Assembly (NCBI GenBank): GCA_002426885.1
Contig: DINU01000018.1
Location: forward strand, 62,001-126,000
Source of the DNA: Patescibacteria group bacterium UBA5532
GTDB lineage: Bacteria > Patescibacteriota > Gracilibacteria > BD1-5 > UBA2023
Reading direction: 5' to 3'
Length of the DNA stretch: 64,000 nt
Under the pieces are notes generated by a model. It was not told the origin of the DNA. It ran no database searches and worked only from the letters and a program-made list of their open reading frames with translations. Within the stretch, counting starts at the first letter, position 1; the number at the start of each line of letters is the position of its first letter. A program made the position numbers and the translations under genes. Positions 51,127 through 60,475 of the stretch are shown here, one piece after another.

Positions 51127-51312
51127 GTGCTTAAAAAATTACAATGTATCTGAATTATCGATGATCATCCACGATTGAGAGAAATCTTGCCACAGGGAGG
51201 ATTTAGTGGTTTTCATATTCGATTTGGGGGAGAAAAGCAAAAAGAAGGAGAAATGCATATCGCACACTGGGACGAGCTTCTCTCGAAATACTGATATTTA
51301 TTTCGTCCATAA
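51127..51312 (+). CDS. Small protein of unknown function upstream of rnpB
   Basis: 61 residues from a GTG start, using two TGA-Gly codons, and ending TAA at 51310. The sequence looks protein-like and well ordered (DDHPRLREILPQGGFSGFHI, then GEMHIAHWDELLSKYGYLF), with His, Trp and Gly in a pattern unlike random translation. It has no hydrophobic segment. The start is uncertain because no ATG is in frame; ATG 51217 would leave only 31 residues. The rnpB promoter begins right after the stop. Confidence 0.45.
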
Positions 51313-51320
51313 AAGAGAAT

Positions 51321-51348
51321 TTGTATTTTTTGCTGAAATCGTTAGAAT
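51321..51348 (+). promoter_or_regulatory. Promoter of RNase P RNA
   Basis: TTGTAT (51321-51326), 16-bp spacer, TAGAAT (51343-51348). Six bases later is 51355, the predicted 5' end of the RNA. Confidence 0.6.
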
Positions 51349-51354
51349 CGGGAC

Positions 51355-51714
51355 GCTCACTTTCTAGAGCAGATGCATATTCGCCTTCTGGGCGAAAGGA
51401 AAGTCCGGACATCATCCGAGAAGAGGAGAGCTAACGGCTCTGGCTCATCAATATACATAAAATGATGAGTACGGAAAGTGTCACAGAGACAATACTCCTG
51501 AGATTTTTCTCAGAAAAGGTGAAAAGCCCATCTCAGATGGGATCCGCTTCGGCGGAGTGGTAAACCCTCTCTGATGCAAGGAGAATGGTACTCAAGACAT
51601 AACAGCACTCGGAATGGTGTCGAAGAGTATACTCCGCTAGAGCATTGAGGCGACTCAATGTCGAGATAGATGTGCATCGAAGTACAGAATCCGGCTTATT
51701 ACTCTAGAAAGAGC
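51355..51714 (+). ncRNA. rnpB: RNase P RNA, bacterial type A
   Basis: About 360 nt. The ends GCTCACTTTCTAGAG and CTCTAGAAAGAGC pair as helix P1. The universal core is visible: GAAAGGAAAGTCCGGAC near 51396, the conserved ACAGAATCCGGCTTA near 51684, and GGTGAAAAGCCC/ GTGGTAAACCC elements between them. It cleaves tRNA 5' leaders. A protein partner gene (rnpA) is not in the window. Confidence 0.93.
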
Positions 51715-51736
51715 TTTTAATTTCTGAAAAAAAACT

Positions 51737-52375
51737 ATGAAACACCTCATGCTCGTCGGTATTCAGTGAAGTGGAAAAGGAACGCAAGCACGAAAAATCC
51801 TCGAGGCATTTCCAGAATATGTTCTCTTCGAGACAGGAGAAGAGCTTCGCCGAGAGGCAAAACGAGGAACACAAATGGGAAATGAGATAAAAGCGATTAT
51901 CGAAGCATGACAACTGGTAAAAACAGAACACGTACGAGCGGTTCTCGAAGTTTTTCTCACATCCCATCCAGACACTCCGATCCTCTTCGATAGCGTCATC
52001 CGCAGTAAAGAGCAGAATGAGATTCTCAGCTCGATCATCCCAGAGTTCGACGTCATATTCCTCGAGCTCAGCGAAGAGAAGGCGATCGATCGCCTCTCGA
52101 AGCGAAGGATTGATCCTGAGACGAATGAGTGATTTGGAGCGGATTTCACAGGAGATACGAATCCGAAGACAGGAAATAAGCTCGTCACACGATTTGATGA
52201 TACGCCAGAAAATATCCGAAACCGTATAAACTGGTCGATCCGTGACACACTTCCGCTGATCGGGATCTGGCGCAGTGAAGGACATACGATCCACACGATC
52301 GATGCGAGTGAGGGCGTCGAGACTGTCTTTCAGCAGATCAAGAGTGCGATTAATCAGAGTAAGAAAACCGTGTAA
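51737..52375 (+). CDS. adk: Adenylate kinase
   Basis: 212 residues. It interconverts ATP + AMP and 2 ADP. P-loop LVGIQGSGKGTQARKI near residue 6, with a TGA-Gly (QGSG). AMP-binding helix FETGEELRREAKRG, EAGQLVKTEHV, and the LID with RRIDPETNEGFGADFTGD. RFDDTPENIRNRI is the conserved Arg-rich end. The usual 'DGFPR' segment is altered to DSVIRSKEQ, which keeps the Arg. The LID is not of the four-Cys zinc type. It starts 22 nt after rnpB. Confidence 0.92.
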
Positions 52376-52405
52376 ATACAAGAAATCGCTGAATTCTTCG
52401 GCTTT

Positions 52406-53527
52406 ATGACATCGTCTTTTTATATTCACATCCCTTTTTGTCGACAGAAATGTCTCTACTGTAAGTTCGCGTTGACTCCTCGCTTCGACGATGCGAAAAA
52501 ACGGCGTTATCTCGCCTATCTCGAGAAAGAGATAGAAGCGTATTTCTCGATGAGAGAAAGAGAAAAAGCTCGGACGATCTACTTCTGATGAGGCACGCCC
52601 TCCCTTCTTTCGCTCGATGAAGTGAAAAAAATCCTCTCACTTTTTTCCCATGACGAAATGACCGAGACTACACTCGAATGTAATCCAGAGGATATATCCG
52701 AGAGTTTTTTACTCTGACTCAGGGAAATCGGAGTAAATCGTATTTCTCTCGGGGTGCAGAGTCTCTCCCCTGCTGTACTCCATGCCGTCGGTCGCTCCGA
52801 TGTCCGTGAAGTCTACAAAGCACTCGATATACTCCGACAGGTACAGTGGAAAAATCTTAATATCGACATGATTCTCGGACTTCCGCATGAAAAATCAGGA
52901 GCGATTTTTTCTGCTGTAAAAACACTGCATACAAAATATGAAAATATCTCACACACGAGTATCTACATGCTCGAAGAAGGCATATATCCGAAGGAATGGG
53001 CTCGCGTACACATCCCAGAAGAACACATGCAAGAAGAATATCGAGCGATTCGATCCTATTTCTCAGAAGAAAAATGGCATCAGTATGAGATCTCGAACTG
53101 GGCGAAGTCATGACATGAATGTCGCCATAATCAGGGCTACTGGAATCATACAGAAATCCGTGGATTCTGACTCGCATCCGCCAGTTATGAAGGATGAGTC
53201 CGGACAGAAAATGCATCGAGCTTCTCAGGATACTACGATGGGAAAATAAAATATGAAGAGAGGATCGATGCAGAAGAACGCATAAAAGAACGACTTATAT
53301 TCGGGGTACGGACATTTCATCTCGAGTCTGATCTCGTACCAGAAGACGTAGGAAAATCACTCGTAGCGCAGTGACTCCTCGAGAAGCACTCCTGATGATA
53401 TACTCCGACAGATCGAGGCATTCTCCTCGAGAATACCCTTCTCTTGATACTCTTCGAGAAGAGAGAGAAGAAATCTTGAGTTTATGAGAGAAATCATATA
53501 ATACCACCATTCCAGATGCCAACATAG
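52406..53527 (+). CDS. hemW: HemW-like radical SAM protein (heme chaperone)
   Basis: 373 residues. The radical SAM triad C12/C16/C19 in IHIPFCRQKCLYCK is followed by YFGGGTPSLLSL (first Gly TGA), ETTLECNPEDIS, GVNRISLGVQSLSPAVLHAVGR and NIDMILGLPHE. The C-terminal HemN-type domain has GYWNHTEIRGFGLASASY. HemW inserts heme into respiratory enzymes; few CPR bacteria make heme, so its role here is open. Under code 25 the TGA at 53480 is Gly. Translation therefore continues through 15 more codons to the TAG at 53525, inside the tRNA-Thr gene. Confidence 0.85.
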
Positions 53528-53593
53528 CTCAGTCGGTAGAGCACACCCATGGTAAGGGTGAGGTCACGGGTTCGATTCCCGTTGTTGGCTCCA
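53518..53593 (+). tRNA. tRNA-Thr, anticodon GGT
   Basis: 76 nt with encoded CCA. Acceptor GCCAACA/TGTTGGC, D-stem GCTC/GAGC, anticodon stem CACCC/GGGTG with loop ATGGTAA (GGT at 34-36, reading ACC/ACU), T-arm ACGGG-TTCGATT-CCCGT. Its first ten bases overlap the 3' end of hemW. Confidence 0.95.
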
Positions 53594-53693
53594 GATGATA
53601 AAACTTTTGGTTGTAATCATATAAATGAAGAAAGTTCGAGAAATGCGCCTCAAGCCCAAACATTTCTTTTACCTTTTTCTTACCCTGATATGC

Positions 53694-53699
53694 TATACT
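53694..53699 (+). promoter_or_regulatory. -10 box (TATACT) of the second Cthe_2159 gene
   Basis: The upstream context (TTTTTCTTACCCTGATATGC) closely parallels 10145-10164 before the VTC gene. Transcription would start near 53706. Confidence 0.45.
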
Positions 53700-53758
53700 T
53701 TCCGTGTATGTTACTGACATATGCGGTTTGCTCCGGTTTTATTCTTCACTTTTTCTCT

Positions 53759-55876
53759 ATGGGCACACGTCATAAATTTTTACTTCTTTCGACTGCTATC
53801 ACGAGCATGGCATTCTCGAGTATTATCCTCGGAAATACATCATACGCCTCGACACAGTACGTAAGCGCATATTCATATACAAATGGCTATACCGCTGGGA
53901 GTACGATTACTCTCGCAAATAAAAGTATAGAAATCACGCAAGCAGGGACATATACCCTGAAAGGCACGATCACTGATGGACAGGTCGTGGTAAATGTCTG
54001 AGAAGATCAGGAGGTTACCTTGATTCTCGCAGGGGTCAATATCACGAGTAGTCAGTCTGCAGCACTCTACATCCAGTCGGGAAAAGCGACGATCGAGCTC
54101 CAGGCAGGCACGACCAATACGCTGACAGATGGCACGACATATAGTAATCAGGTCGATGATGAGCCGAATGCGACCATCTTCGCGAAGGAAGATCTCGATA
54201 TCACAGGGAATGGGACACTGATCGTAAACGGAAATTATAATGATGGAATCACGACAAAAGATGATCTGAATATCACGAGTGGGACGATCACTGTGAAAGC
54301 AGTCGACGATGGTATCCGCGGAAAAGACTCGATCGATATCGAAGGTGGGACGATCACAGTCACCTCGGGTGGTGATGCGCTGAAGTCTGATGAAGAGACT
54401 GAAGGGACGATCGATATAGATGGTGGAAATATTACGATTTACTCAGGTGATGACGGGATAAAAGCATACTCCGTTATGACGATCAATAATGGAACGATTA
54501 CTGTCGCAAAATCAGTCGAGTGACTCGAGGCAGAGCAGATCGTCCTGAATGGTGGGACTATCGCGATCACATCTTCCGATGATGGGATAAATACGACAAC
54601 AAGTGATGACAGCTCGACTGTCTCAGAAATGATGGCACAGGCAGGTATCATGCTCACGATCAACGGCGGAACGATCATAGTCAATGCAGAAGGTGATGGA
54701 TTGGACTCGAATGGAAGTATCGAAATGAACGGAGGAAGTGTGACTGTCTACTGACCGACCAATGGTGGAAATGGAGCACTCGATTATAATGGAACATTTA
54801 TTATTTCATGAGGAAAAATCATAGCCGCTGGATCGGCTGGAATGGCGATGAATGCAAGTACAAGCTCGACACAAAAAAGCATCCTGATAAATCTCAGTAC
54901 AACTGTCTCTGCGAATACATCTTTCGTCATTACTGATACAAGTGGAAATACAGTCCTCAGCTTTACCTCACCAAAAGTATTTCAGTCAGTTATGTTCTCG
55001 AGTAGCAGTCTAACAGCAGGAAAAACCTACACATACTCTGTCGGCGGGACCACCACAGGCACATTCACGGTCTCAAGTTCAGGAGCTCTGACACAAGTCG
55101 GTACAAGCGGAGGAATGATGGGTGGAGGAAATGGTGGAATGATGCCTCCAGGTGGATCAGGTGCCATGATGGGATCTGGAAGAATGACTCCTCCGAGTGG
55201 AACAGGTGGATTTATGACGGGCGGAATGGTACCACCGACGATGGGCTCGGGTGGAACTATGCCCCAAAATATGGGATCTGGTACAATGACACCACCGACG
55301 ATGGGATCTGGTGGAATGATACCAGAAAATACTTCCTCTGCAGTGCTTTTCCCAGAATTCGTCGGTGTCTGTAGCACCAGCTCGACTTCCCTCTCGAGTA
55401 CGAGTGTCATGGAATACTACGACACTCTCGGAATAGTGAATCGTACGAATGCAGAATCTCGAAATCTCACTCGTGCTGAATTCCTGAAGCTCGTGCTGAA
55501 TGCTGCTGGTATCGATGTATCTGGCGAAAGTGCTCCGAATTATTCTGATGTCAGTGCTGATAATAGCCTTGCTCAGTATATCGCCTATGCGACTCGCGTC
55601 TGAATGGTGTCTGGACAAAATGGAAATTTCCGACCGAATGATGGCATCACTCGTGGAGAGGCGATGAAAATCCTCGTCAATACGACAAATCTAACACAAT
55701 CAAGTGGAACGACCAATTTTACTGATGTTCCGACGACATATTCTCTCGCATCATATGTCCAGACAGCGCAGAGTAACTGTATCGCACAGGGAGTCACATC
55801 GACGACATTCGAGCCACTTCGTGGTATCACTGTCGCTGAAGCCGTGAAAGTGCTCTATAATATTTCTCGGACATAA
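53759..55876 (+). CDS. Cthe_2159-type beta-helix protein with C-terminal SLH domains
   Basis: 705 residues. Signal peptide FLLLSTAITSMAFSSIILG, with cleavage likely after SYA near 30. The beta-helix part (about 45-430) repeats the same rungs as the lipoprotein at 11753, for example ALYIQSGKATIELQAGTTNT and NYNDGITTKDDLNITSGTI. Next comes a Gly/Met/Pro-rich low-complexity region (GGMMPPGGSGAMMGSGRM, PPTMGSGG repeats; about 450-540). It ends with two SLH repeats (FLKLVLNAAGID...YSDVSADNSLAQYIAY and FTDVPTTYSLASYVQTA). It is therefore cell-wall tethered, whereas the paralogue is lipid-anchored. ATG 53708 is a possible upstream start. Confidence 0.87.
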
Positions 55877-55890
55877 GCAAGTTTTTATAA

Positions 55891-55924
55891 AAAAATGGCA
55901 CTCGAAATGGGTGTCATTTTTATT
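55891..55924 (+). terminator. Terminator of the Cthe_2159/SLH gene
   Basis: AAATGGCAC ... GTGTCATTT imperfect stem with TTTTTATTT tail. Confidence 0.65.
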
Positions 55925-56011
55925 TGAGTAGACGAATCTGAAGGAAAAAAACAAAACACTCGCTTTGTTATGATCTCATGAGAGTAGAAAACCAACATGT
56001 ACGAACAGAAA

Positions 56012-56140
56012 AACAAGCCAAAGGCTTGTCATTCATGCGCATGTAGGAATCCAGAAAAGATGAGTAAAAACTTCAAATCTCAGCCAAAGAATTCTCTACC
56101 AGGAAAACTGGATTCTGGGATAAACCCGGAATGACAAATG
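56012..56140. repeat. MITE-like repeat copy with both ends
   Basis: ACAAGCCAAAGGC, then TTGTCATT (56026-56033) and, at the other end, GGATTCTGGG followed by AATGACAA (56130-56137), a perfect 8-bp inverted pair. The interior has CATGCGCATG hairpin and TAGGAATCCAG. It occupies the gap 55925-56184, in which no gene is seen. Confidence 0.6.
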
Positions 56141-56184
56141 AGAACATTATTATCTCGTACAAGAAGAATCTAAGTCAAAAAAAT

Positions 56185-56219
56185 GAAAACAAAAAAGCCG
56201 CCAGATCCACTGGCGGCTC
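56185..56219 (-). terminator. Terminator of the 53-codon gene
   Basis: AGCCGCCAG/CTGGCGGCT, nine perfect pairs, followed on the minus strand by TTTTTTGTTTTC. The strongest GC stem seen in the window. Confidence 0.88.
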
Positions 56220-56230
56220 TAATAAAGAAC

Positions 56231-56392
56231 TTACCACCTATCCACAATCGCGGCCACCAGGGCCACAAATGTTAGACCTAGGGCTAGCCACAATATTGCT
56301 AGCCCCAAAGTGGGGAAAAATAGTGACACGACTAGACCTCCCATGGCGACTAACAGCGCCAGTGGGAGGAAAAAAGCGAGGATTTCCCCCAT
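56231..56392 (-). CDS. 53-residue hydrophobic membrane protein (or structured RNA)
   Basis: Not recognised. The frame MGEILAFFLPLALLVAM-(G) ... VAAIVDRW-TAA encodes two hydrophobic spans with charges only at the ends. It differs from its neighbours in three ways. It has a purine-rich ribosome binding site (GGAGAAGG) before the ATG. It uses no TGA-Gly and many CTA and GGG codons. It is GC-richer. A TTGACA-bearing promoter, a hairpin leader and a strong terminator make it an independent unit. The coding strand can also fold into hairpins (GGGCTAGC/GCTAGCCC at 56281-56304, CCTCCCA/TGGGAGG at 56338-56369), so a non-coding RNA is an alternative. Confidence 0.5.
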   Translation of the reverse strand: MGEILAFFLPLALLVAMGGLVVSLFFPTLGLAILWLALGLTFVALVAAIVDRW

Positions 56393-56406
56393 CTTCCTTC
56401 TCCGAA

Positions 56407-56434
56407 GCAAGTTCTATCCGACCCGAGAACTTGC
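56407..56434 (-). promoter_or_regulatory. Leader hairpin with complementary upstream segment
   Basis: GCAAGTTCT/AGAACTTGC, nine perfect pairs with a ten-base loop, just upstream of the ribosome binding site of the 53-codon gene. The loop holds GGTCGGA (minus strand), complementary to TCCGACC at 56462-56468. The adjoining CCGAAG can pair with CTTCGG beside the binding site, so two exclusive structures are possible. Confidence 0.5.
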
Positions 56435-56474
56435 CATTTCTGTGGGAAAAACAAATACTTCGGTCGGACGAGTG

Positions 56475-56502
56475 AATAATATATATATATCGATTTGTCA
56501 AA
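56475..56502 (-). promoter_or_regulatory. Promoter of the 53-codon unit
   Basis: Minus strand TTGACA (about 56495-56500) followed by a run of alternating TA ending in TATTATTC as the likely -10. The spacing is ambiguous because of the TA repeat. Confidence 0.45.
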
Positions 56503-56537
56503 CATTTTGCACGTGGGTCTTTTATCCCCATGAAACC

Positions 56538-57425
56538 CTACTCACTTCCTGATCCAGTAAGCTCAGGATACTCCGCACTACTCGGACTTCCGAAGAATCG
56601 TGGCGTATAGACCCATGAGAATGGTCCGAGTTTTACCGGGAGGATTCCATTCGGATTCGGAGAAAACATCTGGAAATACCCGAAATCAAGGAGAACTTTT
56701 CCGATGATATGCTGACGTGAGATAAAGTGTGGCTCATCCGCACTCAGATCAGAACAGATAGAAAAACACGATCGTGAATCCGCTGAGTTGGGACGATTAT
56801 CCCCCATAACCCAGTAAAATCACTCTGGAAGAGTAAATGTGTCATGCGTGAGATTAAATGGAAGTTCTGTAAAGCGAACGACGCCATCAGCTGAAATATA
56901 TGGCTCGTCAAGAGCGATAAACGAGCCGGTACTCTGGACCTGGATCCATGTCTGTCCGCTCGCGATCCGGATCGTATCCCCCGGAAGTCCGATCACACGC
57001 TTAATATAATATTCTTTTTCACGACTGACTCACGGAGTAATCACGACGACGTCTCCACGTGCCGGGTCGCCAATATGAATCGGGAGATTTCCGAGCGTCA
57101 TGCTGACACCCTGAGCGAGAAATCGCGTGACGGGATTCGAGTAATTATCAGGATTCAGTCAGAAGGAGTTATGTGCGTCAAAATATGAGAATTTATCGAC
57201 GAGAATATACTCTTCATTATGATAGCTCGGCTCCATCGAGCTTCCGTTAATCTGGAACGACGCGATGAAAACCTCTCGGATAATCAGGACGATGACGATA
57301 ATCAGAGTGATATCCCGTATAAGCAGAAAAAACTCCTGTATATTCCGACTCTCGAGAATAACTTTTTTCTGAGCGGGGTGATTTTCCTTCTCAGATTTCT
57401 TGATTTCTTTCTGATCTATAAACAT
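56538..57425 (-). CDS. lepB: Signal peptidase I
   Basis: 295 residues. It cleaves signal peptides of exported proteins such as the SLH and beta-helix proteins in this window. A single N-terminal membrane span (LLIRDITLIIVIVLIIREVF, about 34-53) precedes the catalytic Ser box QINGSSMEPSY (S63). The Lys box EYYIKRVIGLPGD (general base) and the conserved GDNRPNSADSR follow. An insertion of about 40 residues after the Ser box and a C-terminal extension of about 60 residues make it longer than Gram-positive enzymes. TGA-Gly codons occur at 57159 and elsewhere. Confidence 0.93.
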
Positions 57426-57510
57426 AGGAAATAACCGATTGTGTATATAAATGGATATCGGAAGTGTAGGAAATTTTCGCGTTTTTTCCAGTTCTTTTTT
57501 GCTTTTTTAA

Positions 57511-60255
57511 TTATGAATTTTTTCCGTGACACTGCTTGTATTTTTTTCCACTTCCACATGGACATGGATCATTCCGTCCGACGACTGGGATCTGCTCTTT
57601 CGGCTCAGGTTTTACCTGGATGACACGTATCCCTGTATCATCTGGCACGTGCGACAGGGGAAGTGAAGCACTCGGCATCGCGGTCGCAGAAAGCGTCGGC
57701 TGACTAAAGCCTTCGACACCACTCTCAGCATAGTCCGAGAGAAGTGTCGACTGAAGTCGAACTTCGTCGAGTGCATCTTTTGGCTTCGCAGTAAGGATTC
57801 ACTTCGCGACTCGGTATGCGATATCGTGTAGAAGCGTGACAAACTTCTCGTACGCACGCTCCTTATAGACGAGAATCGGCTGTTTTTGTGCGTATCACTC
57901 GAAGGCGACTTCTTCTCGAAGATGTGCCATCGCATCGATATGATTCATCCAGTATTCGTCGATCGTCGTCAGAGTCAGTCGTCGTTCGAAGTCAGAAAAG
58001 GCTTCCTCTGTACCAGAATTCTTGAGTCATTCGACCGTCTCGAGGAGAAGTGTCAATGTGCGGTCGATACATTCTTCGATCGTATCGGCACCTTGGTAGA
58101 GCTCTCGTGTCACGACTCCTTGATCAGCAAAATCATTGACTGCATCGACCATCATATCGATCGAGTCATATATTTTTTCGTCACCGACGGCATGTCGAAT
58201 CGTACGATCGACTTCGCTCCGAATCATCTCGACGACATCCGCATGTATATCAGCGCCATCGACTATTTTTCTTCGACGAGAATAGATCGCAAGACGATGG
58301 TGATTCAGAACGTCGTCATACTCGAGGACATGTTTTCGAATGTCAAAATTCCGACCTTCTACCTGTTTTTGGATCGTCGTAATATTCCGCATGAGCATCT
58401 TACTCTCGATCAGCGGATCACTCTCTGGATGCGATTCGAAGCGTGTCAGCACAGCAAAAAGCTTATTTCATCAGAAAATACGCATGATATCATCATCTGG
58501 CGACACCATGAACTGACTCATACCCGGATCACCCTGTCGACCAGAACGCCCACGAAGCTGATTATCGATACGCCGTGTCTCGTGCTTTTCTGTGCCGAGG
58601 ACAAATAATCCCCCGAGCTGATATTCTTGGGTTCCAGCAGCGCCTTCAAGAGTAACTTTTCCACTGATCGATCGGACTTTCTCATCGATCTTAATATCTG
58701 TCCCACGACCCGCCATATTCGTCGCGATCGTCACCGCTCCGAACTGTCATGCCTGCGAAATAATCTCCGCTTCTCGAGCATCTTGTTTTGCATTGAGGAC
58801 ATTATGCGGAATATTTTCCCGCTCGAGTAAGCTCGAGAGGTACTCACTTTTCGCGACAGAGACGGTCCCGACGAGAATCGGCTGACCTTTCTCGTGAAGG
58901 GCTTTTATGAGCTTGATCACATAGTCAAATTTTCCACGCTCATTCCGAAACAGAAGATCTCCGCGATCATCACGAATGACTGGACGATTCGTCGGTACCT
59001 GAAGCACTTCGAGATGATAAATCTTAAAAAACTCTTCTTCTTCGGTCTTAGCGGTCCCGGTCATACCAGAAAGTTTTCGATAGAGTCGAAAATAATTCTG
59101 AAAGGTAATCGATGCAAGTGTGCGAGATTCTTGCTGAATCGTCACTCATTCTTTTGCCTCGATCGCCTGATGAAGTCCATCAGAGTAGCGACGTCATGGA
59201 AGCGCACGACCTGTATGCTCATCGATGATGAGGATCTCATTATTGCGGACGAGATAGTCGATATCGCGATGAAATACGACCGAAGCTTTCAGCGCATTCT
59301 CGATATGATGGACATCATTAAAGTATTCACTGACGTAAATATTATCGACTCCGAGAATCCCCTCAAGCTTCTGAATCCCATCTTCTGTCAGAGTCGCTGT
59401 CCGCTGTTTTTCATCGATCTTGTAGTGTGTCTCAGGTGTGAGACTCCGAGCGATCGCTGCAAATCGTGGATATTTCGCAGTCGGCTCACTGTCAGGGGCA
59501 GAGATAATCAGTGGAGTCCGGGCTTCATCGACTAGAATCGAGTCGACCTCATCGATAATCGCGAAAGACAGTGGTCCCATCGATCGGCGCTCAGGCGTAA
59601 CTGCCATATTATCCCGGAGATAATCGAATCCGAGCTCATTATTCGTCGCATAAACGATATCTGAATGATACGACTGTTTTTTCGTCTCGAGATCCTGTCC
59701 ATGTCCGATCACTCCGACTGAGAGCCCAAGTGCGTTATAGAGGATACCCATTTCCATAGCATCACGATGCGCAAGATAGTCATTTACCGTGACAATATGC
59801 ACAGGCACTCCCCCGAGCGCGTTCAGATACGCCGCGAGTGTCGCGACCAATGTCTTCCCTTCTCCAGTTTTCATCTCTGCAATCGCCCCACCGTGAAGGA
59901 TCAGACCTCCGATCAGCTGGACATCATACGGGATCATATTCCATGTATATTGTGTTCCATTCGGAAGGTCAAAAGTCTGATTATAGATCAGCTCACACGT
60001 GCGACGATGTAAGGCAAAAGCCTCGAATTTTGTCGCTTCGAGAATCCGCTTCATCTCAGTGTATCCTTCATCTGTGAGTGGATCGATATCAGAGAAACGA
60101 GATCGAAACTCATCTGTTTTCGCTTTTACCGCGTCAAGCGAGAGGATAGAAGAACGGTATTCTTCCTCGATCTTCTTTATAGCATCGAGATCACGTTCAT
60201 AGGCGTGGACTTTTTTATCAGATGGATCACCAAATATACGAGTAAAAAGGCTCAT
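57511..60255 (-). CDS. secA: Preprotein translocase ATPase SecA
   Basis: 914 residues. SecA drives export through SecYEG. NBD1 has the Walker A MKTGEGKT (128-135), IVTVNDYLAHRDAMEMG, FDYLRDNM and the DEAD-like IIDEVDSILVDEARTPLIIS. The preprotein-binding domain follows, then GFHQAIEAKE-type sequence, KLSGMTGTAKTEEEEF, and NBD2 with NMAGRGTDI, GGLFVLGTEKHETRRIDNQL and RGRSGRQGDPG. The C-terminus ends in the SecB/zinc-binding SEC-C motif, VGRNDPCPCGSGKKYKQCHG. Numerous TGA-Gly codons split it. An ATG with CTT just before it starts the gene; no Shine-Dalgarno. Confidence 0.96.
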
Positions 60256-60475
60256 AAGAATCAGAAAAATAGAAACAATTCCTCCAAACGAAGGAAGTAC
60301 AGGGGAAGTGTAAGGATTTCTCTTTGCTTGTCAAAAAAGTATATTCTTGGTGTGGTAACACAGAAAATCTACACGGAGATTCTGACTATTTCTTACACAC
60401 GCCCTGAGAGCATGGACAACTCCTCTTTGATTTTTTCAATTTCTGAATAGTATTTTCTTACCTTAATTTTTCTCT

